Below, piece by piece: positions 1 to 5,788 of a DNA stretch of 5,856 nucleotides. The stretch is taken from assembly GCA_038117205.1 (NCBI GenBank), contig JAYOFL010000098.1, positions 1 to 5,856 of the forward strand. The letters are read 5' to 3'. Both the position numbers and the translations under genes were made by a program. The notes beneath the pieces are model-generated. The model was given only the letters and a program-made list of their open reading frames with translations. It made no database searches and was not told the origin of the DNA. How positions within the stretch are numbered: position 1 is the first letter of the stretch; every line of letters starts with the position of its first letter. The DNA comes from JAQBZY01 sp038117205. GTDB lineage: Bacteria > Pseudomonadota > Alphaproteobacteria > Rhodospirillales > Casp-alpha2.

Positions 1-782
1 GCGCGAAGGCCGCGCCCAAGGCGGCCCCGGCGACCACTGCGGTGGCACCCTCGGCGCCGCCCGCCGGCATCGACGCCGGCATGCTGTCCTTGCTGCCCGA
101 CTATGAGGAGGTTCCCAACACCTCCATGCGCAAGGTGATCGCGACGCGTCTCACGGCGGCGGCCCGCGACATCCCGCACTTCAACGTCACCATGGACGTG
201 GAAATCGACGAGTTGTTGCGGCTCCGCTCGCGGCTCAACAACCGCGACGGCGCGGACTACAAGATTTCCGTCAACGACTTCGTCATCAAGGCGGTGGCGC
301 TCGCCCTCAAGCGGGTGCCGGCCTGCAACGCCGCCTACACGGACACGGCAATCCTGCGCTTCAAGCGCGCCGACATCTCGATGGCGGTCGCCATCGAGGG
401 CGGCCTGATCACGCCGATCATCAAGGACGCCGGCGCCAAGGGCCTCGCCAAGATTTCCGAGGAGGCCAAGGCGCTTGCCGCCAAGGCCCGCGACGGCAAG
501 CTGGCGCCCGAGGAATTCCAGGGCGGCACCTTCACCATCTCGAACCTCGGCATGTTCGGCGTGAAGTCGTTCAACTCGATCATCAACCCGCCGCAGGGGG
601 GGATACTCTCGGTCGGCGCCGGCGAACAGCGGGCCGTCGTCAAGAACGGCGCCATCGCCATCGCCAACGTCATGTCGCTGACGCTGGCGGTCGATCACCG
701 CTGCATCGACGGCGCGACGGCGGCGGCCTTCGCCAAGGAATTGAAGTCGATCCTGGAAGAACCGCTGCAACTGATGCTGTGA
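1..782 (+). CDS. pdhC: Dihydrolipoamide acetyltransferase (pyruvate dehydrogenase E2), 3' part
   Basis: This is the C-terminal part of the E2 core of pyruvate dehydrogenase, which moves the acetyl group from lipoyl-lysine to CoA in the cytoplasm. The frame is open from base 3, so the gene begins upstream; the lipoyl and E3-binding domains are not in view. What is seen is an Ala/Pro/Lys-rich flexible linker (about bases 3-75) followed by a full catalytic domain. The domain has the conserved SNLGMFGVKSF stretch, the PPQGGIL motif, and the active-site DHRCIDG motif, with the catalytic His codon at 696-698 and the Asp four residues later. The short spacing to a cupin and lpdA, plus nearby lipA, supports a pyruvate rather than a 2-oxoglutarate complex, as does the GMFGVKSFNSIINPPQ signature. 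The GTG at 42 lies inside the linker and is not a real start. The symbol follows alphaproteobacterial usage (aceF elsewhere). Confidence 0.95.
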   Translation, partial: AKAAPKAAPATTAVAPSAPPAGIDAGMLSLLPDYEEVPNTSMRKVIATRLTAAARDIPHFNVTMDVEIDELLRLRSRLNNRDGADYKISVNDFVIKAVALALKRVPACNAAYTDTAILRFKRADISMAVAIEGGLITPIIKDAGAKGLAKISEEAKALAAKARDGKLAPEEFQGGTFTISNLGMFGVKSFNSIINPPQGGILSVGAGEQRAVVKNGAIAIANVMSLTLAVDHRCIDGATAAAFAKELKSILEEPLQLML

Positions 783-805
783 GCAAGGACGGGGCAGGGT
801 TCGGT

Positions 806-1174
806 ATGGCTATCGACAAGGTCAACCTTGCGGAAAAGTTCGACCGTTTTTCGGAGCGGTGGAGTCCGAAGATCGTCGCCAGCCTCGACGACTATGACGT
901 CAAGCTGGTGAAAATTGAAGGTGAGTTCGTCTGGCACAAGCATGAAGGCGAAGACGAAATGTTCCTCGTCCTCGACGGCGCGTTCGACATGGATTTCCGC
1001 GACCGCACCGTGCATCTCGGCGAAGGCGAGATGATCGTCGTGCCGAAGGGGACCGAACACCGTCCGCGTGCCGTTTCGGAATGCCGGATCATGGTGCTCG
1101 AACGCAAGGGTGTGGTGAACACCGGCGATGCGACGCCGGGCGAATTGACCGCCGGCACCGGCGAGAGGATTTGA
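806..1174 (+). CDS. Small single-domain cupin protein
   Basis: This is a 122-residue protein that is almost entirely one cupin beta-barrel. Both cupin motifs are present. The first is H44-K-H46 followed by E51 and G58. The second is G74-x5-P80-K-G-T-E-H85; the usual final Asn is replaced by Ala. Three His and one Glu should bind a divalent metal, so it may be an enzyme or a small-ligand sensor, but the substrate cannot be read from the sequence. There is no signal peptide, so it is likely cytoplasmic. I chose ATG 806 because a purine-rich GCAGGG sits about 7 bases upstream and MAIDKVNLAEKF looks like a normal start for this family. A GTG at 779 overlapping the pdhC stop (GTGA) would add nine residues and cannot be excluded. 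The gene ends 2 bp before lpdA, so it is probably translated with the dehydrogenase genes. Confidence 0.85.
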   Translation: MAIDKVNLAEKFDRFSERWSPKIVASLDDYDVKLVKIEGEFVWHKHEGEDEMFLVLDGAFDMDFRDRTVHLGEGEMIVVPKGTEHRPRAVSECRIMVLERKGVVNTGDATPGELTAGTGERI

Positions 1175-1176
1175 AA

Positions 1177-2580
1177 ATGAGCGACACCAAGTTCGACGTC
1201 ATCATCATCGGCGCCGGTCCCGGCGGGTACGTCACCGCCATCCGCGCCGCGCAACTGGGCTTCAAGACCTGCGTCGTCGAGAAGCAGCACCTGGGCGGTA
1301 TCTGCCTCAACTGGGGCTGCATCCCGACCAAGGCTTTGCTGCGCACGTCGGAAATCTATCACTACATGAAGCACGCCAAGGACTACGGCCTGTCGGCGGA
1401 GAACGTGAAGTTCGATCTGAAGGCGGTGGTGGAGCGTTCGCGTGGTGTCTCGAAGCGCCTCAACGGCGGCGTCGGGCATTTGCTCAAGAAAAACAAAGTC
1501 ACCGTCATCGACGGCACGGCGAAGCTGAACGGCCCCGGCAAGGTCGAGGTCACGGGCAAGGACGGCAAGGCCATGCCGGCGCTGACCGCGCCGCATGTCA
1601 TCGTCGCGACGGGGGCACGGCCGCGGGCACTTCCCGGCATCGAGCCCGACAAGAAGCTGATCTGGACGTACTTCGACGCGCTGGTGCCGGACCGCATGCC
1701 GAAATCCATGCTGGTCATCGGCTCGGGCGCCATCGGCATCGAGTTCGCGAGCTTCTATCAGGCCTTGGGCTGCGACGTCACCGTGGTCGAGGTCATGAAG
1801 ACCATCATGCCGGTCGAGGACGAGGAAATCTCCGCCTTCGCCCGCAAGCAGATGGAGAAGCTCGGCCTCAAGATCATGACGGAAGCGAAGGTCACGGGCG
1901 TCAAGAAGGGCGCCGACAGCGTCACCGCGACCATCGAGGACGCCAAGGGCCAGAAGCAGGAGCTCACCGTCGAGCGCGTGATCTCGGCGGTCGGCGTGCA
2001 GGGGAACATCGAAGGCATCGGCCTCGAGACCACCAAGGTCAAGACCGACCGGGGCTGCATCGTCGTCGACGAATACCTGCGCACGTCGGAGAAGGGCATC
2101 TACGCCATCGGCGACGTCGCCGGGCCGCCGATGCTGGCGCACAAGGCGGAGCACGAGGGCGTCATCTGCATCGAGACCATCGCCGGCCTGCACATGCATC
2201 CGATGGACAAGCTGAAGATTCCGGGCTGCACCTACTGCCATCCGCAGGTCGCCTCCGTCGGCCTCACCGAAGCGAAGGCGAAGGCCGCCGGCTACGACGT
2301 CAAGGTCGGCCGCTTCCCGTTCATCGGCAACGGCAAGGCCATCGCCTTGGGCGAGGACCAGGGCCTGGTGAAGACCGTCTTCGACAAGAAGACCGGGCAA
2401 TTGCTGGGCGCGCACATGGTCGGCGCGGAAGTCACGGAACTGATCCAGGGCTTCGTCGTCGCCATGACGCTGGAGACGACGGAAGAGGACCTGATGCACA
2501 CGGTGTTCCCGCATCCGACGCTTTCCGAAATGATGCACGAGAGCGTTCTCGACGCCTACGGCCGCGTCATCCACATGTGA
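1177..2580 (+). CDS. lpdA: Dihydrolipoamide dehydrogenase (E3)
   Basis: This FAD enzyme re-oxidises the dihydrolipoyl arm of E2 and reduces NAD+. It has 467 residues, the normal length for an E3 without an N-terminal lipoyl domain. Visible motifs in order: the FAD-binding GAGPGG at 12-17; the redox disulfide C43-LNWG-C48 followed by IPTK; the NAD-binding GSGAIG at 182-187; the second FAD contact IYAIGDVAG at 308-316; and the C-terminal HPTLSE, with the proton-transfer His446 and its partner Glu451. All catalytic residues are intact. The start is ATG 1177, preceded by a good ribosome binding site GAGAGGA (1163-1169) at 7 bases, only 2 bp after the cupin stop. An upstream in-frame extension to 1081 lies over cupin coding sequence and is not needed. 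Its position after E2 suggests it serves pyruvate dehydrogenase first; it may also be shared with other 2-oxoacid complexes. Confidence 0.97.
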   Translation: MSDTKFDVIIIGAGPGGYVTAIRAAQLGFKTCVVEKQHLGGICLNWGCIPTKALLRTSEIYHYMKHAKDYGLSAENVKFDLKAVVERSRGVSKRLNGGVGHLLKKNKVTVIDGTAKLNGPGKVEVTGKDGKAMPALTAPHVIVATGARPRALPGIEPDKKLIWTYFDALVPDRMPKSMLVIGSGAIGIEFASFYQALGCDVTVVEVMKTIMPVEDEEISAFARKQMEKLGLKIMTEAKVTGVKKGADSVTATIEDAKGQKQELTVERVISAVGVQGNIEGIGLETTKVKTDRGCIVVDEYLRTSEKGIYAIGDVAGPPMLAHKAEHEGVICIETIAGLHMHPMDKLKIPGCTYCHPQVASVGLTEAKAKAAGYDVKVGRFPFIGNGKAIALGEDQGLVKTVFDKKTGQLLGAHMVGAEVTELIQGFVVAMTLETTEEDLMHTVFPHPTLSEMMHESVLDAYGRVIHM

Positions 2581-2581
2581 T

Positions 2582-2594
2582 CGGAGGGCCTCCG
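2582..2594. repeat. Short perfect dyad after the lpdA stop
   Basis: CGGAGG and CCTCCG flank a single G, starting two bases after the lpdA stop codon. The left half contains GGAGG, the best Shine-Dalgarno match before the GNAT gene, but it lies 18 bases from the ATG, which is too far for normal use. In RNA the centre would have to open to form a loop, leaving about five pairs. It could be a small hairpin between coupled genes or a chance G/C dyad. There is no U-run, so it is not an intrinsic terminator. Confidence 0.3.
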
Positions 2595-2605
2595 CGGGCG
2601 TCCGC

Positions 2606-3052
2606 ATGGAACTGACCATTCGCCCCCTCGACCGCGACGACAAGGACGGCTGGCTGGCGCTGTGGCGGGCCTATCACGCGCATTACGGCGACGAGGTATC
2701 GGCCGATCTGACCTTCACCACCTTCGACCGGCTGGTCGACCGGACGCATTCGCTTCGCTGCCGCATCGCCCTGACGCCGGAGCATAAGGTGGTCGGTTTC
2801 GTGAACTACTTCCTGCACGATTCCAAGTGGCAGACCCGGGAATCCTGCTTCATCGAGGACATCTTTGTGGGCGTCGAGGCCCGCCGCCAGGGCGTCGGCC
2901 AGCGGATGCTGCAGGACATCCACCGGATCGCCAACATCAACCGCTGGGGCCGGCTCTACATGGCGGTGCCGGGTACCGACGACGGCGCGGTGGCGTTCTT
3001 CCGCGCCACCGCCGAGGAATCCGACTGGATCGTCTTCGACTACGAACTCTGA
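2606..3052 (+). CDS. GNAT-family N-acetyltransferase
   Basis: This 148-residue protein has the GNAT fold, which transfers an acetyl group from acetyl-CoA to an amine. The key sign is the acetyl-CoA pyrophosphate-binding motif A, R93-R-Q-G-V-G98, after the strand CFIEDIFVGVEA and before the helix QRMLQDIHRIA. The N-terminal ELTIRPLDRDD is the usual first strand of the family. The C-terminal DDGAVAFFRATAEES region corresponds to motif B, where many relatives have an Asn-x-x-Ala-x-x-Leu/Phe-Tyr pattern; here the Asn position is Asp. The substrate (small molecule, aminoglycoside-like amine or protein lysine) cannot be told. The start is ATG 2606, 25 bp after the lpdA stop; no closer in-frame start exists, and the Shine-Dalgarno is poor. 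It probably reads through from lpdA. Confidence 0.88.
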   Translation: MELTIRPLDRDDKDGWLALWRAYHAHYGDEVSADLTFTTFDRLVDRTHSLRCRIALTPEHKVVGFVNYFLHDSKWQTRESCFIEDIFVGVEARRQGVGQRMLQDIHRIANINRWGRLYMAVPGTDDGAVAFFRATAEESDWIVFDYEL

Positions 3053-3061
3053 CGGGCAGTT

Positions 3062-3090
3062 TTGACAGCGGGCGGCCCGCGCACCACATT
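3062..3090 (+). promoter_or_regulatory. Candidate sigma70-type promoter for lipA
   Basis: A perfect TTGACA -35 box (3062-3067) is followed after exactly 17 bases by CACATT (3085-3090), which matches three of six -10 positions including the conserved A and final T. It lies in the 76-bp gap before lipA, the largest gap in the plus-strand run up to that point, and would start transcription about 30 bases before the lipA ATG. The weak -10 box keeps confidence modest; lipA may also be read from upstream. Confidence 0.4.
3068..3080. repeat. GC-rich inverted repeat inside the lipA promoter spacer
   Basis: GCGGGC and GCCCGC form a perfect 6-bp dyad around a central G, placed immediately after the TTGACA box and before the -10 candidate. 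A repressor bound there would cover the promoter, so it could be an operator. In DNA this GC-rich a short dyad can also occur by chance, and no known regulator motif is recognised. Confidence 0.3.
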
Positions 3091-3128
3091 CTAGGGGCGG
3101 GCAGACCTGGGACGGAAAAGACGGACGC

Positions 3129-4076
3129 ATGAGCAAGATCGACGACATCGGCAAGCCGCGCCATCCGGAAAAGGCGCACAAGGAGCCGCACACGCCGCTC
3201 CGGAAGCCGTCGTGGATCCGCGTCAAGGCGCCGACGTCCGACGCCTACCACGAGACCCGCAAGCTGATGCGGACCGGCAATCTGCACACGGTCTGCGAGG
3301 AAGCGGCGTGCCCGAACATCGGCGAGTGCTGGTCGGCCCGGCACGCGACCGTGATGATCCTCGGCGACATCTGCACGCGCGCCTGCGCGTTCTGCAACGT
3401 CGCCACCGGCAAGCCCGGCCGCGTCGACCCGATGGAGCCGGAAAACCTGGCCATCTCGGCGGCCAAGCTCGGCATGAAGCACATGGTCATCACGTCCGTC
3501 GACCGGGACGACCTGGAAGACGGCGGCGCCGATCAGTTCGTGCAGTGCATCCGCCGGCTCCGCGAGACGACGCCGGACACCACCATCGAAATCCTGACGC
3601 CCGACTTCCGCGACAAGCCGGGCGCGCTGGACCGCGTCATCGCCGCCAAGCCCGATGTCTTCAATCACAACCTGGAAACGGTGCCGAGGCTCTACCCGAC
3701 GATCCGGCCGGGCGCGCGCTATTTCCACTCGCTCAAGTTGCTCGATACCGTGAAGCGGACCGATCCGACGATCTTCACCAAGTCCGGCATCATGGTCGGG
3801 CTCGGCGAGGACAGGGCGGAAGTGCTGCAGGTGATGGACGACATGCGCTCCGCCGATGTCGACTTCTTGACCATCGGCCAGTACCTGGCGCCGACGACGC
3901 GGCACGCGCCGGTGCAGCGCTTCCTCACGCCGGACGAGTTCGCCGAATACAAGAAGATCGCTCTCGCCAAGGGCTTCCTGCAGGTGGCGTCGTCGCCGCT
4001 GACGCGCTCCAGCTACCACGCCGACAAGGATTTCCAGGAACTCCGCGCGGCACGGCTGGCCAAGCTCGGCCGGTAA
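3129..4076 (+). CDS. lipA: Lipoyl synthase (radical SAM)
   Basis: This enzyme inserts two sulfur atoms into the octanoyl chain on the lipoyl domains of E2 and GcvH proteins, completing the lipoate cofactor. It has 315 residues, normal for LipA. The auxiliary 4Fe-4S cluster, which is the sulfur donor, is bound by C56-x4-C61-x5-C67. The radical SAM cluster is bound by C82-x3-C86-x2-C89. The C-terminal RSSYHA (293-298) supplies the conserved serine ligand to the auxiliary cluster. Other family landmarks are LGDICTRACAFCNV, the SVDRDDLEDGG stretch and FNHNLETVPRLY. All are intact. The start ATG 3129 has only a weak purine-rich site upstream. It lies next to E2 and E3 genes, so the cofactor-making enzyme is near its target; octanoyl transferase (lipB) is not in the window. 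It converges with the transporter gene, 6 bp away. Confidence 0.97.
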   Translation: MSKIDDIGKPRHPEKAHKEPHTPLRKPSWIRVKAPTSDAYHETRKLMRTGNLHTVCEEAACPNIGECWSARHATVMILGDICTRACAFCNVATGKPGRVDPMEPENLAISAAKLGMKHMVITSVDRDDLEDGGADQFVQCIRRLRETTPDTTIEILTPDFRDKPGALDRVIAAKPDVFNHNLETVPRLYPTIRPGARYFHSLKLLDTVKRTDPTIFTKSGIMVGLGEDRAEVLQVMDDMRSADVDFLTIGQYLAPTTRHAPVQRFLTPDEFAEYKKIALAKGFLQVASSPLTRSSYHADKDFQELRAARLAKLGR

Positions 4077-4082
4077 TTCCCG

Positions 4083-4931
4083 TCACCGGCTGCCGATCTT
4101 CGCCAGTGCGACACCCAAGAGTGTCGCCGCCGTCGACAGCACCCGGACGATATTCAAACGCTCGCGCAGCACGAAAACGCCGATCAGGACAGCGATGACG
4201 ATGCTCGTCTCGCGGAGCGCGGCGACCAGCGGCATCGGCGCCAGGGTCAGGGCGTGCACCACCAGCCAATAGGCGCCGAGGGAGCAGGCGCCGCCGATGG
4301 CGCCGATCTGCCACTTGGCCCGCGTCAGGTCGAAGGCGGCGGGGCCGCGCCTCGCGAACACGATGGCGGCGTGCAGCAGGCCGACCAGGATGAAGATGCA
4401 GAGAACGTAGCCGTGCGCGCCGCCGGCCTTGCCGGCGCCGATGGCGTCCCAGACCGTGTAGACGGCGATGAAGACGCCGGTGCCGAGCGCGTAGAAGATG
4501 GCGCGGCGGTTCGCCAGCCACTCGACGCCGGTGGCGAGCACCAGGCTCATGATGCCGACGCCGATCAGGACGACGCCGAACAACGCCGTCGGCGGCAGCG
4601 GATCGCCCAGCACGAACACCGAGAAGAGCGCCACCATCAATGGCGCGGAGCCGCGGGCGAGGGGATAGACGTGGCTGAGGTCGCCATGCTGATAGGCCTT
4701 GATGAGGAACATCATGTAACCGGTGTGCAGTGTCGCCGAAACGGCGATGAACGGCCACGAGTCCGGGTGCGGCGGCGGGAAGAACGGCAACGCCACGGCC
4801 GCCGCGATGGCGGCGAACACGCAGAGCGCCGCCGCCGCGACCAGCCGGTCGCCTTCCACCTTCACCAAGGCGTTCCACCCGGCGTGCAGGGCGGCGGCCA
4901 GGATGACGATGGCGAACGCGAAACTGTCCAT
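4083..4931 (-). CDS. EamA/DMT-superfamily membrane transporter
   Basis: This 282-residue inner-membrane protein has about ten hydrophobic segments (roughly residues 3-20, 31-51, 60-80, 88-108, 113-133, 144-164, 172-192, 209-227, 234-256 and 260-279). It is arranged as two EamA repeats of five helices. The two halves end in similar stretches: VFVLGDPLPPTALFGVVLIG and VFVLRERLNIVRVLSTAAT. The N-terminal LHAGWNALVK and the YPLARGSAPL stretch in helix 3/4 are characteristic of this DMT branch. Members export or import metabolites such as amino acids or other small molecules; the substrate is not predictable here. The start ATG at 4931 has a good minus-strand Shine-Dalgarno GGGAGAAG (4939-4946) at 7 bases. 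The gene opposes all its neighbours and separates lipA from the Coq10-type gene, so it is probably an independent transcription unit acquired or moved here. Codon use is not visibly different from its neighbours. Confidence 0.9.
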   Translation of the reverse strand: MDSFAFAIVILAAALHAGWNALVKVEGDRLVAAAALCVFAAIAAAVALPFFPPPHPDSWPFIAVSATLHTGYMMFLIKAYQHGDLSHVYPLARGSAPLMVALFSVFVLGDPLPPTALFGVVLIGVGIMSLVLATGVEWLANRRAIFYALGTGVFIAVYTVWDAIGAGKAGGAHGYVLCIFILVGLLHAAIVFARRGPAAFDLTRAKWQIGAIGGACSLGAYWLVVHALTLAPMPLVAALRETSIVIAVLIGVFVLRERLNIVRVLSTAATLLGVALAKIGSR

Positions 4932-4965
4932 GCGGATGCTTCTCCCGGCTTATTGACGTGCCGCC

Positions 4966-4994
4966 ATTTAAGGTCCGGCCCGGGCGGCTGTCGA
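4966..4994 (-). promoter_or_regulatory. Candidate promoter for the DMT transporter
   Basis: On the minus strand TCGACA (4989-4994, five of six matches to TTGACA) and TTAAAT (4966-4971, four of six to TATAAT) are separated by 17 bases. Transcription would begin near 4959, giving a leader of under 30 bases that includes the clear ribosome binding site. The spacer contains the 8-bp palindrome GCCCGGGC (4978-4985). The placement in the 107-bp divergent gap fits, but no experiment supports it. Confidence 0.4.
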
Positions 4995-5038
4995 GATACC
5001 CGTTGACCGACCGGGCCGGCGGAAGGCAAAACGCCACC

Positions 5039-5470
5039 ATGCCGACGCACGCGGAAAAGCGCTTCCTTCCCTACACGCCGGACCAGCTGTTCGATCTGGT
5101 GATCGGCATCGATCGCTATCCGGAATTCCTACCCTGGTGTCTCGGCTGCCGCATCCGGCGGCGGGAAGGAGACGATCTGGTCGTCGCCGACATGATCATC
5201 GGCTTCAAGATGTTCCGGGAAACCTTTACCTCACGGGTGCGCTCGGAACGGCCCGACCTGATTCACGTGTCGTATGAGGATGGCCCCTTCAAGTATTTGA
5301 ATAATCACTGGAAATTCATTCCGGCCGAAGGCGGCACGGAGATCGACTTCTACGTCGATTTCGAGTTCCGCTCGCGCGTCCTGCAGGCCGCCATCGGTGC
5401 CGTTTTCAACGAGGCGGTGAAGAAGATGATCGCCGCCTTCGAGAAGCGGGCGCACGAGCTGTACGGGTAG
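5039..5470 (+). CDS. Coq10/RatA-type START-domain (SRPBCC) protein
   Basis: This 143-residue protein belongs to the polyketide cyclase/START-like family that includes mitochondrial Coq10, a coenzyme Q-binding chaperone needed for efficient respiration, and E. coli RatA. Visible family marks are the IDRYPEFLPWC motif at 24-34, VVADMIIGFKMFRETFTSRV in the central sheet, DGPFKYLNNHWKF at 81-93, and the long C-terminal helix containing VFNEAVKKMIAAFEKRA. The hydrophobic cavity should bind a lipid such as ubiquinone. Such genes are often labelled toxin RatA, but alphaproteobacterial members next to lipA are better read as Coq10 homologues; that is inference from the family. I chose ATG 5039, with GGAAGG (5021-5026) upstream, because MPTHAEKRFLPYTPDQLF matches the usual start; a GTG at 4958 would add 27 unconserved-looking residues. 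It is divergent from the transporter, so it needs its own promoter in the shared gap. I see only a weak candidate: TTGACC at 5003 with a poor -10. Confidence 0.92.
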   Translation: MPTHAEKRFLPYTPDQLFDLVIGIDRYPEFLPWCLGCRIRRREGDDLVVADMIIGFKMFRETFTSRVRSERPDLIHVSYEDGPFKYLNNHWKFIPAEGGTEIDFYVDFEFRSRVLQAAIGAVFNEAVKKMIAAFEKRAHELYG

Positions 5471-5500
5471 ATTTCGCCGGCGGGCGTTCAGTCCCCCTAA

Positions 5501-5644
5501 CTCGTCATTCCGGATTTACTTGCCCCTGGCTTGAACAGGGGTTCCGGGGTCCACTGGCCGCACCACGGCAGGTGATTGAGAGTGGACCCCGGGACGAGCC
5601 CGGGGTGACGGCAGTGAGTTGAATTGGCGTTGCGACCTCCCACA
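5501..5644. repeat. Array unit 1 (complete, two variant bases)
   Basis: This is the first unit, bordering unique sequence. It begins CTCGTCATTCCGG, while later units begin CTCGTCACTCCGA. The variant T at 5508 faces a G in the closing stem, so the pair there is a wobble instead of C-G. The left edge of the array is taken as 5501 because the ten bases before it only loosely match the tail of the repeat. Confidence 0.9.
5503..5610. repeat. 108-bp imperfect palindrome in unit 1
   Basis: The ends CGTCAT (5503-5508) and GTGACG (5605-5610) pair. The core stem joins 5541-5555 (GTTCCGGGGTCCACT) with 5581-5595 (AGTGGACCCCGGGAC), giving 15 pairs with one G-T wobble, around a 25-base loop. That loop can itself fold through GCCG (5557-5560) and CGGC (5566-5569). 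Each arm also has its own hairpin: CCCCTG (5523-5528) with CAGGGG (5536-5541), and ACCCCGGG (5586-5593) with CCCGGGGT (5599-5606) around ACGAG. These arm hairpins compete with the long stem, so alternative folds are possible. Confidence 0.85.
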
Positions 5645-5788
5645 CTCGTCACTCCGAATTTACTTGCCCCTGGCTTGAACAGGGGTTCCGGGGTCCACTG
5701 GCCGCACCACGGCAGGTGATTGAGAGTGGACCCCGGGACGAGCCCGGGGTGACGGCAGTGAGTTGAATTGGCGTTGCGACCTCCCACA
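5645..5788. repeat. Array unit 2 (complete)
   Basis: This unit is identical to unit 1 except for C at 5652 and A at 5657. Its palindrome spans 5647-5754, with fully matched CGTCAC and GTGACG ends. The 36-base spacer that follows it (5755-5790) is the same as in unit 1. Confidence 0.93.

Noticed and set aside
596..602. Run of seven G in pdhC followed by a rare ATA codon, as a frameshift site
   Set aside because: The run encodes the conserved PQGGI stretch in the correct frame, and the frame is intact on both sides; nothing suggests programmed slippage.
779..808. GTG start for the cupin overlapping the pdhC stop (GTGA)
   Set aside because: It is possible as translational coupling, but the nearest purine-rich site is too far upstream and the nine extra residues do not look like part of the domain; ATG 806 was preferred.
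892..2643. Long minus-strand open frame (583 codons) opposite the cupin and lpdA
   Set aside because: It is antisense to genes with intact family motifs. Its Asp/Arg/Leu/His-rich composition is what a GC-rich codon pattern gives when read in reverse, and it shows no domain signature.
2937..4019. Minus-strand open frame opposite lipA
   Set aside because: It is a shadow of lipA with low-complexity Arg/Asp/Val-rich translation and no recognisable domain.
3212..4198. Plus-strand open frame in another frame of lipA, extending past its stop
   Set aside because: The translation is dominated by Arg, His, Pro and Gly, typical of an off-frame read of GC-rich coding sequence; lipA in the other frame has all its cysteines and motifs.
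4254..5006. Plus-strand open frame across the transporter gene
   Set aside because: It is antisense to the transporter, with a highly charged low-complexity translation and no good start context.
4958..5038. Upstream GTG start for the Coq10-type gene
   Set aside because: It would add 27 residues encoded across the divergent promoter gap; the family normally begins near MPTHAEKRF at ATG 5039.
3925..5040. Minus-strand open frame overlapping the transporter in another frame
   Set aside because: The product is Arg/Pro-rich with no membrane segments, while the overlapping 282-residue frame has a clear ten-helix EamA pattern and a ribosome binding site.
5471..5610. Intrinsic terminator for the Coq10-type gene
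   Set aside because: Strong hairpins are present in the repeat but none is followed by a run of T on the plus strand, so classical intrinsic termination is not supported, although the stems may still protect or process the 3' end.
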